Counted from the first letter of the stretch, positions 34,282 to 42,652 are shown. The stretch is DNA of 64,000 bases from Albidovulum marisflavi (GCF_025751435.1 NZ_JAOWKY010000005.1:62001-126000), one strand, 5' to 3'. The notes: a model not told the origin generated them from the letters alone. Numbers and translations are program-made.

Positions 34282-36974
34282 TGGTGCCTTTCAACATCCT
34301 CGTCGCGGTCTGCCTGTTCTATGTTCTGGTGCTGTTCGTTGTCGCCTGGGCGGCAGAGCGGCGCGCCGAACGCGGACGGGCGCACTGGCTGCGGTCCCCC
34401 ACGATATACACGCTGTCGCTGTCGATCTATTGCACGGCTTGGACCTTCTACGGGGCGGTCGGCTATGCGGCGCGATCCGGCCTGGAATTCGTCACGATCT
34501 ACCTTGGTCCTTCGCTGATCATGGTGGGCTGGTGGTGGTTTCTCAGAAAGCTTGTCCGCATCGGCCGCAGCCAGCGCGTGACCTCGATCGCCGACCTGAT
34601 CTCGTCGCGCTACGGCAAGTCGAACCTGCTTGGCGTGATCGTGACCTTGATCGCGGTTGTCGCGGCGACCCCCTACATCGCGCTTCAGCTTCAGTCGGTC
34701 ACGCTGTCCTTCGGCGTGTTCGCCTCGGGCACGCCCGAGGGCTGGGGGCTGCCCGATCAGGGCGCGACCGCGCTTTGGGTGGCGGGGGGGCTTGCGATCT
34801 TCACCATTCTTTTCGGAACGCGGAACCTTGACGCGAACGAGCGTCACCATGGTGTTGTGACCGCCATCGCGCTTGAAGCGGTGGTCAAACTGGTGGCACT
34901 GCTGGCGGTGGGGATCTTCGTCGTCTGGGGGGTGGCCGGAAGCTGGGCCGAAGTCTTTGCCCGCATCGACGCCTCACCCATCGCCGACTGGGAGCTGAAG
35001 CCCGCGCGGTGGATCGGGCTGACGATGGTATCCGCCGCCGCCGTCCTGACACTTCCGCGCATGTTCCAGGTCATGGTCGTCGAAAACTCGGACGAGCGGC
35101 ATCTTGAGACCGCTTCCTGGGCGTTCCCGCTGTACCTGCTGCTGATGAGCCTGTTCGTCGTTCCCATCGCTGTCGTCGGCCTGTCGGTCCTGCCGCCGGG
35201 ATCGAACCCCGACCTGTTCGTGCTGACGCTGCCCTTGGCCTTCGATCAGGGAAAGCTGGCGATGCTGGCATTCCTGGGCGGGTTCTCTTCGGCAACGTCG
35301 ATGGTGATCGTGGCGGCAATCGCGCTGGCCACGATGGTCTCGAACCATATCGTGGTGCCGCTCTGGCTGGCCTTCCGCGAAGGGGGGGCGCGCGCGCCGG
35401 GCGATGTGCGTGGGATCGTCCTGACCTCCCGACGGGTGTCTATCGCGGGCATCCTGGCGCTGGGATATATCTACTACCGCCTGTCGGGCGGGTCCGCGGC
35501 GCTGGCGGCGATCGGCCTGATCGCCTTCGTGGGCGTTGCGCAGATCCTGCCCGCGATGATGGGCGCGATCTTCTGGCGGGGCGCCACGGGCCGTGGCGCG
35601 GCACTTGGGCTGGTGACGGGCTTCCTGGTCTGGCTCTACACGCTCTATCTGCCCTCTTTCGGCGAAGAGGGGCTTTTGTCCCATGCCGTCCTGGCTGAAG
35701 GGCCGTGGGGAATATCCTGGCTCAGGCCCCAGGCGCTGTTCGGGTCCGAGGCGCTGGACCCGCTTCTGCACGCGGTCTTCTGGTCGCTGGCGTTGAACAC
35801 GCTGGCCTTCATCGCGGGTTCGCTGCTCAGCTTTCCCACGCCTCTGGAGCGTCTTCAGGGGTTGGCGTTCGTCAACGTCTTCGATCATGCCCCGGGCCAG
35901 GGCGGATGGTCGCGCGGCGGGGCCGAGGCCGAGGACCTTCTGGCGATGTCGCAGGGCATCCTTGGCGCAGAAGAGGCGCAGGAGTTCTTCCGTGCCGAAG
36001 CGGCTGCGCAGGGGCGTGCCGGCTTCCTGCCCGACACCACGCCCGAGTTCATCGAACGGCTTGAGCGGCGGCTGGCGGGCTCGGTCGGTTCGGCGACGGC
36101 CCATGCGATGATCGCGCAGTTCGCCGTCGGCGCTGCCGTATCCGCGCAGGACCTGATGGCTGTCGCCTCCGAGGCGCAGCAGATCATGGAGTATTCCGCG
36201 CAGCTTGAAGCCAAGTCAGAGGAACTGGCCCGCACCGCGCGGCAGCTTCGCGACGCGAACGACAAGCTGACGGAACTGTCGGTGCAGAAAGACGCCTTCC
36301 TCAGCCAGATCAGCCACGAGCTGCGGACGCCCATGACGTCGATCCGGGCGTTTTCCGAGATCCTGATGGATGAGGACCTGCCGGCGGACATGCGCAAGAA
36401 GTACGCCTGCATCATCCAGGACGAGGCGATCCGTCTGACAGGGCTTCTGAACGACCTGCTCGACCTGTCGGTACTTGAGAACCGCAAGGTTCAGCTGAAC
36501 GTCCGTGTCGCGAACCTGCACGATCTGATAGATCGCGCACTGCAATCCGCGGGATCGACGCGGCCGGAGCGGTCCTTCCTGATCCACCGCGACATCGCTT
36601 CCGAGCACATGCCTGTCTTTACCGACACCGATCGGCTGGTGCAGGTCTTCATCAACCTGATTTCCAACGCGCGAAAGTACTGCGACGCCGAGCGGCCAGA
36701 ACTGACGATCAAGGTGCGGCGCCGGTCATCCCGGATCGAGATCGACTTCATCGACAACGGCGCAGGCATACCGAAGAAGTCCCAGACGCTGATCTTCGAG
36801 AAATTCGCGCGCCTGACGGACACGAGCCGCGCGGGCGGTGCCGGCCTTGGCCTTGCGATCTGTCGCGAGATCATGGTCAACCTCGGAGGATCTGTCGCCT
36901 ATCTGCCCGGACAGGGCGGTGCGGCCTTCCGGGTGACCCTGCCGGTGCGCAAGGGGGCAGAAAAAGCCGCCTGA
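34281..36974 (+). CDS. Sodium:solute symporter-like sensor histidine kinase (CbrA type)
   Basis: The 897-residue protein fuses about 13 membrane helices of the SSS family (PTIYTLSLSIYCTAWTFYGA to about residue 540) to a STAC-like linker (LAMSQGILGAEEAQEFF). A coiled region follows, then a HisKA domain with SHELRTPMTSIRAFSEIL near residue 675, and HATPase_c with N, G1 and G2 boxes (NLISNARKY, DNGAGIP, GGAGLGLAI). CbrA-like kinases couple solute passage or binding to signalling for carbon and nitrogen balance. No response regulator is adjacent, so the partner lies elsewhere. No PAS domain was seen between the parts. Confidence 0.92.
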   Translation: MVPFNILVAVCLFYVLVLFVVAWAAERRAERGRAHWLRSPTIYTLSLSIYCTAWTFYGAVGYAARSGLEFVTIYLGPSLIMVGWWWFLRKLVRIGRSQRVTSIADLISSRYGKSNLLGVIVTLIAVVAATPYIALQLQSVTLSFGVFASGTPEGWGLPDQGATALWVAGGLAIFTILFGTRNLDANERHHGVVTAIALEAVVKLVALLAVGIFVVWGVAGSWAEVFARIDASPIADWELKPARWIGLTMVSAAAVLTLPRMFQVMVVENSDERHLETASWAFPLYLLLMSLFVVPIAVVGLSVLPPGSNPDLFVLTLPLAFDQGKLAMLAFLGGFSSATSMVIVAAIALATMVSNHIVVPLWLAFREGGARAPGDVRGIVLTSRRVSIAGILALGYIYYRLSGGSAALAAIGLIAFVGVAQILPAMMGAIFWRGATGRGAALGLVTGFLVWLYTLYLPSFGEEGLLSHAVLAEGPWGISWLRPQALFGSEALDPLLHAVFWSLALNTLAFIAGSLLSFPTPLERLQGLAFVNVFDHAPGQGGWSRGGAEAEDLLAMSQGILGAEEAQEFFRAEAAAQGRAGFLPDTTPEFIERLERRLAGSVGSATAHAMIAQFAVGAAVSAQDLMAVASEAQQIMEYSAQLEAKSEELARTARQLRDANDKLTELSVQKDAFLSQISHELRTPMTSIRAFSEILMDEDLPADMRKKYACIIQDEAIRLTGLLNDLLDLSVLENRKVQLNVRVANLHDLIDRALQSAGSTRPERSFLIHRDIASEHMPVFTDTDRLVQVFINLISNARKYCDAERPELTIKVRRRSSRIEIDFIDNGAGIPKKSQTLIFEKFARLTDTSRAGGAGLGLAICREIMVNLGGSVAYLPGQGGAAFRVTLPVRKGAEKAA

Positions 36975-36996
36975 CACGGCCGGGCGACGTGTCGCG

Positions 36997-37013
36997 TCAA
37001 CCAATCGCTAACC
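36997..37013. promoter_or_regulatory. Possible CtrA site upstream of FliM-like gene
   Basis: TCAACCAATCGCTAACC fits TTAA-N7-TTAAC with two mismatches and lies about 45 bases upstream of the FliM-like start. CtrA controls flagellar genes in related alphaproteobacteria. The match is imperfect. Confidence 0.3.
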
Positions 37014-37055
37014 GCTTCCTGCGACACCTCGCAAAAGGGGCGCGAGGCGTATCGG

Positions 37056-38102
37056 ATGGCTGAGGCCGCGGCAACTGCAGTGAAGCGCAAGCTCATGGCC
37101 AAGGGGGGCGGCGGAGACGCCGTGCTTCATGCCTTTGGCCAGGCTATCGCCCGCGCGGCACATGACCTGTTCGCCTTGTCCCTAAGGGTGAATGCGCAGT
37201 CGATCTCGCTCAGGTCCCTGACCGAACTGCCCGAACTTCTTGAGGATCACGCCCTGCTGACCCTGCTTGACGGCCCGAAGGAAGCGATCGGGCTTTGCGC
37301 GGTGGGGGCAGGGCTGTTGTCTGCGTTGATCGAGATGCAGATGACCGGGCGAATTGGACCGACCGCGCCTGATCAGCGGCGTCCGACCCGCACCGATGCG
37401 GCCATGATCTCGCCCTTTGTCGACGCCGTGCTGATGGGCGTGACGGCTGCGCTTGAGGAAAGCGATGACCGCGTTTGGGCCAGCGGGTTCAATTATGCCT
37501 CCTGCCTTGAGGATCCGCGGCCGCTTCAGCTCTTGCTTGAGGATGGTGCGCTCAAGGTGTTGCGGATCGGCCTTCTTCTGGGCAACGAGGCGATCCGGGA
37601 AGGTAGCATCCTTCTGGCCTTGCCTTCCAACGGCAGGGCACAGGCGCCGGCGTCCGGCACCGGAAACGCTGCGGAAGGCGCGCGCGACTGGAGCCAGAGC
37701 CTGGAACGCGCTGTTCTTGGGGCTCCGGTCGTGGCGGAAGCCTTGCTGGGACGCATCCGCTTGTCGGCGCAGGGGATGCTGGACCTGAGGCCCGGAATGC
37801 TGCTGCCCCTGCCTTCCGAAAGCATCGGGCGGGCAACACTGGAAGTCGGCCTGGGCGGGACGTTCGCGCGCGGCCGATTGGGGCGCATGCGCGGGATGCG
37901 CGCGCTCAGGATCGACGAACTCTCGGAGATCGCAGCGCCGGAGCCCGCGGTCTTCGTCACGCCGCTCCCCCCTCCGATGCAGGGGCTTGGCAGCGCCCGA
38001 AGTTCCGCCGCGACAGTCGGGGCGGACAGGGCAGACCATGCCCAAGACAACGCGCGCGATGCGCGCGCGCGCCTTGAACGGACTGCGCGCCAAGCCAGCT
38101 AG
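37056..38102 (+). CDS. FliM/FliN-like flagellar motor switch (SpoA-domain) protein
   Basis: The 348-residue protein has a helical N-terminus and a FliM-middle-like region (LLTLLDGPKEAIGLCAVGAGLLSALIEMQMTG). A C-terminal SpoA-type beta domain follows (APVVAEALLGRIRLSAQGMLDLRPGMLLPLP...GRLGRMRGMRALRI), as in FliM and FliN of the flagellar C-ring. Rhodobacterales have divergent FliM proteins of this shape. No other flagellar gene is in the window, so it is an orphan, and whether it works in the motor is inferred. It converges on the Blh-type gene. Confidence 0.65.
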   Translation: MAEAAATAVKRKLMAKGGGGDAVLHAFGQAIARAAHDLFALSLRVNAQSISLRSLTELPELLEDHALLTLLDGPKEAIGLCAVGAGLLSALIEMQMTGRIGPTAPDQRRPTRTDAAMISPFVDAVLMGVTAALEESDDRVWASGFNYASCLEDPRPLQLLLEDGALKVLRIGLLLGNEAIREGSILLALPSNGRAQAPASGTGNAAEGARDWSQSLERAVLGAPVVAEALLGRIRLSAQGMLDLRPGMLLPLPSESIGRATLEVGLGGTFARGRLGRMRGMRALRIDELSEIAAPEPAVFVTPLPPPMQGLGSARSSAATVGADRADHAQDNARDARARLERTARQAS

Positions 38103-38114
38103 GCCAAGGGCGTG

Positions 38115-38540
38115 TCAACGCTGGGCGAGATCCGAAAGACGTGCGCGAAACGGTTCAAGGTCGTATCCCCACTTGGCGGGGCGCGCGATCAGTTCGTCGG
38201 TGGGCAGCTTGCCGGCCTGGCTGAACGCCCAGGCGATCGAGGACCGGTTGCCCGAGGCGCAATAGGCAAGGACCGGCCCTTCGGTTTCGGCCTGAACCCG
38301 GCCCTGGGTCGCGATGTTGTCCGGGGTGAACGCGCCCGGGATCAGCGGGTTCTCGATGAAGGTCATGCCCGCAGCCTCGACCACGGCGCGCATGTTGTCC
38401 GCGCAGATCGCATCGGGGATTTCAGCATCCGGCCGGTTGCAGATGACGGCCACGAACCCGGCAGCCTTCAAGGCGGGGACATCCTCCGGCAGGATCTGCG
38501 GGGACACCGCGTAGGTTGGGGTCAGGTAGCGGAATTCCAT
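38115..38540 (-). CDS. DUF442/TIGR01244 sulfur-metabolism phosphatase-like protein (Blh type)
   Basis: The 141-residue protein starts MEFRYLTPTYAVSPQILPED after GGAGACG. It has the dual-specificity-phosphatase/rhodanese-like loop YCASGNRSS with the catalytic Cys and Arg, and the FVAVICNRPDAE strand typical of DUF442. Such proteins accompany sulfide-responsive genes, including BigR/SqrR regulators, YeeE-type transporters and persulfide dioxygenases. Here its neighbours, upstream on the same strand, are a decayed YeeE/DUF6691 pair, so it may be the surviving member of that module. Confidence 0.85.
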   Translation of the reverse strand: MEFRYLTPTYAVSPQILPEDVPALKAAGFVAVICNRPDAEIPDAICADNMRAVVEAAGMTFIENPLIPGAFTPDNIATQGRVQAETEGPVLAYCASGNRSSIAWAFSQAGKLPTDELIARPAKWGYDLEPFRARLSDLAQR

Positions 38541-38550
38541 TATCGTCTCC

Positions 38551-38948
38551 TCAGCCGGCAGCAAGGCGGTCGATCCGCACCCGCAATACTGGTGCCGCGA
38601 CCATACCTGCCAACATTGCGATAAGGAAGAGCAGGCCGTTCCATCCGCCAAAGGGCAGGATCGCTACCGAAGGGCCTGGGCAAAGGCCCGCAAGGCCCCG
38701 GCCGAAGCCGAGGAAAAGCGAGCGGATGACAAGGGCCTGGTCGGCCTCGCGGAAGGGGGCGGAGGGGGGGGCGGGGTCAGCGCGCCGCCGGACATCGGGG
38801 ACCTGCGGCGCGGTGCGATCCGCCAGGCGATGGCCATGGGGATGATCGCCGCGGCCAGGACGAAGGCCAACGTCGGGTTCCAGTTGCCGAAGACGTCGCG
38901 CCAGCCGATGACTTTCGTCGTGTCGGTCATGCCAGATACCATTGGGCC
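38551..38948 (-). pseudogene. DUF6691 (YeeE/YedE-type) transporter subunit, 5'-deleted and frameshifted
   Basis: The first part encodes MVSGMTDTTKVIGWRDVFGN and then NPTLAFVLAAAIIPMAIAWRI. Then the frame enters an artificial proline run and a nonsense tail. In the next frame, from about 38758 down to the stop at 38551, reads QALVIRSLFLGFGRGLAGLC, PGPSVAILPFGGWNGLLFLI and AMLAGMVAAPVLRVRIDRLA: the missing second half of the family. The shift falls in a run of eight G at 38764-38771, where one extra base would restore the frame. The usual N-terminal helix (about 15-20 residues before MVSGMTD) is also missing. Confidence 0.85.
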
Positions 38949-39247
38949 CGCCGCGTGCCCGCGCCCACCATCAGCCCCGCAGCGATCAGGATCAGCGGCC
39001 GGGTCGTCAGATGAGTGGCGGGCTTGCCCAGCACCAGCCAAAGCAGGCCGGGCACGAGCGCGAGGCTCGAAAGGTAGGCAAGGTTCTCAAGCGCCGAGGC
39101 TCGGCTGGCGCGTTGTTCGCTTCCATCGGCAAGACCGCCGATGATCCCGGAAGCCCCCATGATCCTGCCGTTCAGCCACAGGTATGCCGCGGCCGCGGTG
39201 CCGATCATCGCGCCGCCGACGAGTCCCCAAATCCAGTCCGACTGCAT
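38927..39247 (-). pseudogene. YeeE/YedE sulfur-transport subunit, 3'-truncated
   Basis: The frame starts MQSDWIWGLVGGAMIGTAAA and continues through NGRIMGASGIIGGLADGS to ILIAAGLMVGAGTRRAQWYL, then stops. Intact relatives run on after GTR with the signature containing Cys in a CTSGHGVCG-like motif, needed for thiosulfate or sulfur passage, plus two more helices. Here those residues are replaced by the start of the DUF6691 remnant in another frame. It is therefore a deletion product of 106 residues rather than a complete subunit. Confidence 0.8.
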
Positions 39248-39325
39248 CCGTCACCCTCTTGTGTCCAACCATCGAGATCGTCGGGCCCGTCCCGGCTGAA
39301 ATGGGGAAGTCATCACGCCTCCGGA

Positions 39326-39339
39326 TTGACTTGCGTCAA
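39326..39339. promoter_or_regulatory. FNR/Dnr-type palindrome
   Basis: TTGACTTGCGTCAA is a perfect five-base-arm palindrome fitting the CRP/FNR-family pattern. It lies 53 bases upstream of the DksA-type gene and 79 bases upstream of the truncated yeeE, so it could have served either. Confidence 0.55.
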
Positions 39340-39392
39340 TGCCCAGTTTGGCAGAGCCTGTGTAATTGAGAGACAGGATCAAGGAGACGCAT

Positions 39393-39716
39393 ATGAAATC
39401 CGTCGCAACCCGCAAGGCAGAACTTGAAGCGCGCCGCAAGGCGCTGCTGTCTCGGATCGAGGAGATCGGACAAGAGCTTGACGCCCATGACTCGAAGGAT
39501 TGGGAGGAGCTCGCCGTCGAGCGGGAAAGCGATGAGGTGCTTGAGGATCTGGGCAACTCGGCCCAGAACGAATTGCGCATGATCGACGCGGCGATGCACC
39601 GCATCGAGGACGGTGAATACGGCTTCTGCGTCCAGTGCGGCAACGAGATCACCGAAGAGCGGCTTGATCTGCTGCCTGCTACCCCATTCTGCCGCGACTG
39701 TGCGCAGCTCCGCTGA
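39393..39716 (+). CDS. DksA/TraR-family zinc-finger protein
   Basis: The 107-residue protein has an N-terminal coiled-coil-like region rich in Glu and Arg (KAELEARRKALLSRIEEIGQ) and a C-terminal C4 zinc finger: CVQC, then about 17 residues, then CRDC. It lacks the long coiled-coil of full DksA (about 150 residues), so it is a short DksA-like protein that may enter the RNA polymerase secondary channel. It starts at the ATG at 39393 after AAGGAG. An FNR-type palindrome precedes it. Confidence 0.9.
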   Translation: MKSVATRKAELEARRKALLSRIEEIGQELDAHDSKDWEELAVERESDEVLEDLGNSAQNELRMIDAAMHRIEDGEYGFCVQCGNEITEERLDLLPATPFCRDCAQLR

Positions 39717-39833
39717 CCGCGCGACGCCAAGGTTGCGAAATGCGGCGGCGGCGATAAGCTCCGGTCAGGGCAGCAGTGCGTTCCGTATCTGACTGAATCG
39801 GGCGCAACCGGGATCGGCGAGGCGCGTGCAGGC

Positions 39834-41915
39834 ATGGCAGAGCTGGTAAGGGCCGTGAACAGCGATGGCATCGCCTTGCTGCGCATTGTCAACCCGCCGC
39901 TCAACCTCTTGTCTCAACCGGTTCGCGTGGCCCTTTTGGCCGCGCTCGAGGCCGCCGAGGCCGATCCGTCGGTCGAGGCGATCGTTCTTGCCGCCGAAGG
40001 CCCGAACTGGTCCGCGGGCGAGGACATCAAGGAACTTGACCTGCCTGCCACCCGTCCGTCGTTGTCAGACGTGTGCGACGCCGTCGCGGCCAGCCTGAAG
40101 CCTGTCGCCGCCGCCATGCGTGGCAGTGTTTCGGGCGGCGGGCTGGAATTGGCGCTCGCGGCGGGGACGCGCGTGGCATCGGCGGATGCGCGCTTCGGAT
40201 TTCCGTGGGTCGCGCTTGGCATGGCGCCCGGTGCGGGCGGGACCCAGCGTGCGCCGCGCCTGATCGGCGCACGCGCGGCGCTGGAGTTGATGCTTGGCGG
40301 GCAGATGATGTCGGCGCAAGGTGCCCGCGCCGCAGGTCTGATCGATGCGGTTTCGGATGATGCGGTGAGTGCCGCAAAGGATATTGCACGTGCGATGGCG
40401 GGTGGCGCGCCGCCCCCGGTGCGTCCGGCCACCGCCGATGGCGTCGACCGTCCCGGCGCCTATCTTGCCGCCGTCGCCGAGGCCCGCGCCGCACTGCGCG
40501 ACACGCAAACCGAGGCGCCTGCCCGCATCATGGAGTGCATCGAGGCCGCGGCCCTGCTGCCCGAGGCCGAGGGGTATGAGTTTGAACGGGTCGCCTACGA
40601 AGAATTGCGCGCCAGCCCCGAAGCCGCTGCATTGCGCCATCTCCACCAGGCCGAGCGCCGCTTGCTGCGCAACCCCGACCTGGGCGCGATCGAGATCGCG
40701 CCGCGCCGCACGGTTGCCCTTGCAGGTGAGACCCTGGTCGTGGCCGATCTGGCGCGCGATCTGCTGCATCGGGGCTGGCGCGTCACCCTGTTCGATCCCG
40801 CGACCGAGATCCTCACCCGCACGATCGGATTGGTTGCCGCCCGCTTTGAGCACGACGAGGCACAAGGGCGCATGTCTGCCGCCGCGCGCCAGGAAGCCTG
40901 GGCGCGCTTCGACGGCGCGACCGAGTTCCGTGATTTGCAGGGGGTCGATGTCGTATGCGACCTGTCCGATCTTGCCGGGCGCGAAGCCGAAGCGCGCATG
41001 GCCGAGTTCGGACGCGTCGCGGCAGAGGGCGCGATCCTCGCGACTTCGGCGACCGGGCCGAATCTGGACAAGGCGATCGCGGTCTCGCGGCGGCCAGCGG
41101 CCGTGGTGGGCCTGCGCCCGGCCGGACCCGAGACGTCGCGCCTGTTCGAAATCGCCGCAAGCCGGATCACCGACCGGGAAATCCTTGCAGCCGTTCTGGG
41201 TCTGCTGGTGCAAAGCGGGCGGAGCGCTGTTCGGACCGGACTTGGCAGCGGCAGTTTGGGGGAACATCTTTTCGGCGCGTTGCGGTTCGCCGCCGACACG
41301 CTGCTGGAAGAGGGCGCCAGCCCGTACCAGGTCGATGCCGTGATGGTCGCGCAGGGGTGGCATGCTGGCCCCTACGCGGCGCTCGACCGGCAGGGGCTTA
41401 TCTCGGATCTTGAGTGGCGCGCGCGGCTTGAGGCCGAAGAGGTCCGCCCGCTTGGAAACGCGGGGATCGGGCTTGCGCTGCTGGAACTGGGCCGGGGCGG
41501 GGTCGCCACCGGGGCGGGCTACTACCGCCACGAGGCAAGGGACGGCGAGCCCGTTCAGGACCCGGACGTCCTGCGGATTCTCGCGGAACATCGTGGCGGG
41601 CCGGGGCGGACGATTTCCGCGCAAGAGATACGTACGCGTCTTGGCGCAGCACTTGCCAACGAGGGCGCGCGGCTTATCGAAGAGGGGCTGGCCCGGCGCC
41701 CTTCGGACATCGATATTGTCGCGATCCTTGGGATGGGCGCGCCAAGGACAACGGGCGGGCCGATGCATGCGGCAGAGCGCGCGGGGCTTCTGACGGTTCG
41801 AAACGTGCTGCGCAAGCTGGCCCAAGGGCGCGACGAACGGTTCTGGCGCCCTGCCGCGATCTGGGATGAAATGATCCGGTCGGGGCGCCGCTTTGCCGAT
41901 CTGAACGGCGCGTGA
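39834..41915 (+). CDS. FadJ/FadB-like fusion protein with degenerate active sites
   Basis: The 693-residue protein has the domain order of the multifunctional beta-oxidation alpha subunit: an enoyl-CoA hydratase domain (VSGGGLELALAAGTRVASAD; GAGGTQRAPRLIGARAALEL) and a hydroxyacyl-CoA dehydrogenase half (LLEEGASPYQVDAVMVAQGW; EEGLARRPSDIDIVAILGMG). Key residues are changed. The second catalytic Glu of the hydratase (FGxPEVxLG) is Trp (FPWVALG). The GxGxxG NAD motif reads ALAGETLVVADLA. The dehydrogenase His (GxHFFNP) is Arg (GLRPAGP). The family is certain; enzyme activity is doubtful. No thiolase partner adjoins. Confidence 0.85.
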   Translation: MAELVRAVNSDGIALLRIVNPPLNLLSQPVRVALLAALEAAEADPSVEAIVLAAEGPNWSAGEDIKELDLPATRPSLSDVCDAVAASLKPVAAAMRGSVSGGGLELALAAGTRVASADARFGFPWVALGMAPGAGGTQRAPRLIGARAALELMLGGQMMSAQGARAAGLIDAVSDDAVSAAKDIARAMAGGAPPPVRPATADGVDRPGAYLAAVAEARAALRDTQTEAPARIMECIEAAALLPEAEGYEFERVAYEELRASPEAAALRHLHQAERRLLRNPDLGAIEIAPRRTVALAGETLVVADLARDLLHRGWRVTLFDPATEILTRTIGLVAARFEHDEAQGRMSAAARQEAWARFDGATEFRDLQGVDVVCDLSDLAGREAEARMAEFGRVAAEGAILATSATGPNLDKAIAVSRRPAAVVGLRPAGPETSRLFEIAASRITDREILAAVLGLLVQSGRSAVRTGLGSGSLGEHLFGALRFAADTLLEEGASPYQVDAVMVAQGWHAGPYAALDRQGLISDLEWRARLEAEEVRPLGNAGIGLALLELGRGGVATGAGYYRHEARDGEPVQDPDVLRILAEHRGGPGRTISAQEIRTRLGAALANEGARLIEEGLARRPSDIDIVAILGMGAPRTTGGPMHAAERAGLLTVRNVLRKLAQGRDERFWRPAAIWDEMIRSGRRFADLNGA

Positions 41916-41934
41916 CGCGGTCGCCGCAGTTGTC

Positions 41935-42150
41935 TTATCCCAGGACGATCCCGACCACGACCATCATCAGGCCGATGGCGGAAAGCAGTAGCGCCCCCAG
42001 GTTCCAGGCGATCACGCGCTGAATCCTGGCGCGCAGCTCGGCGTCGTCCAGTCCCGCGCGCCGCGCCTTCGCGACGCTGACGATACAGGCCACCAGACCC
42101 GCCAGCCCCAACAGCGTCACTGCAGCACCTGTCCAGATCAGCCAGCCCAT
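41935..42150 (-). CDS. Small two-helix membrane protein, unknown function
   Basis: A 71-residue protein from the ATG at 42150, preceded by GGAGGCGAC. It has helix one (MGWLIWTGAAVTLLGLAGLV), a short basic/acidic loop (SVAKARRAGLDDAELRARIQ) and helix two (WNLGALLLSAIGLMMVVVGI). It looks like the hypothetical small membrane proteins common in Rhodobacteraceae. It converges on the FadJ-like gene. Confidence 0.75.
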   Translation of the reverse strand: MGWLIWTGAAVTLLGLAGLVACIVSVAKARRAGLDDAELRARIQRVIAWNLGALLLSAIGLMMVVVGIVLG

Positions 42151-42293
42151 GTCGCCTCCTTGTCTGACGCATCCTGCCCTAGCGCGGGGCGCGGCAGAGG
42201 GCAAGTCCATGGCGCGCCGCGACCGCCTGCGGCCCCTTGAAGCGGCGCGCCCTAGGCTTTAGTCAGGACGCCTGTCCGAAAGGGAGTCCCAGG

Positions 42294-42554
42294 ATGAACC
42301 AGCCCGTGTCCGACGCCACCTACAACGTCACCGCCGACGAACTGCGTCAGTTCATCGAGCAGTACGAGCACCTGGAGGCCGAGAAGAAGGACGTCACAGA
42401 GCAGCAGAAGGAAATCATGGCCGAAGCGAAGGCGCGGGGCTATGACACCAAGGTGATGCGCAAGATCATCGCGCTCAGGAAGCGTGACAAGGATGACATC
42501 GCCGAGGAAGAGGCCGTGCTGGAAATGTACAAGGCCGCGCTTGGCATGAGCTGA
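42294..42554 (+). CDS. gapR: GapR/DUF2312 nucleoid-associated protein
   Basis: The 86-residue protein matches DUF2312: ELRQFIEQYEHLEAEKKDVT, IMAEAKARGYDTKVMRKIIA and EEEAVLEMYKAALGM, a coiled-coil helix followed by the DNA-clasping segment. GapR binds overtwisted AT-rich DNA ahead of replication and transcription forks and stimulates gyrase and topoisomerase IV in Caulobacter. It begins at the ATG at 42294. Its DUF2312 core is complete. Confidence 0.95.
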   Translation: MNQPVSDATYNVTADELRQFIEQYEHLEAEKKDVTEQQKEIMAEAKARGYDTKVMRKIIALRKRDKDDIAEEEAVLEMYKAALGMS

Positions 42555-42596
42555 AGCCGGGACGCATTTTCATCGTCACGTCACCAAACCGAGAAA

Positions 42597-42624
42597 ATTC
42601 CATCAAACTCGTGCTGCATGGAAT
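42597..42624. repeat. Inverted repeat in the PhoX-like leader
   Basis: ATTCCAT at 42597-42603 and ATGGAAT at 42618-42624 are exact complements separated by 14 bases, about 30 bases upstream of the PhoX-like start. It could be an operator or an RNA hairpin near the ribosome site. No PhoB box was recognised nearby. Confidence 0.4.
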
Positions 42625-42652
42625 GCCCACGGAAAACTTTCTGGGGGTAACC

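Noticed and set aside
42555-42652. PhoB box ahead of the PhoX-like gene
   Set aside because: No two CTGTCA-like repeats at 11-base spacing were found; the GTCACGTCACC stretch does not fit.
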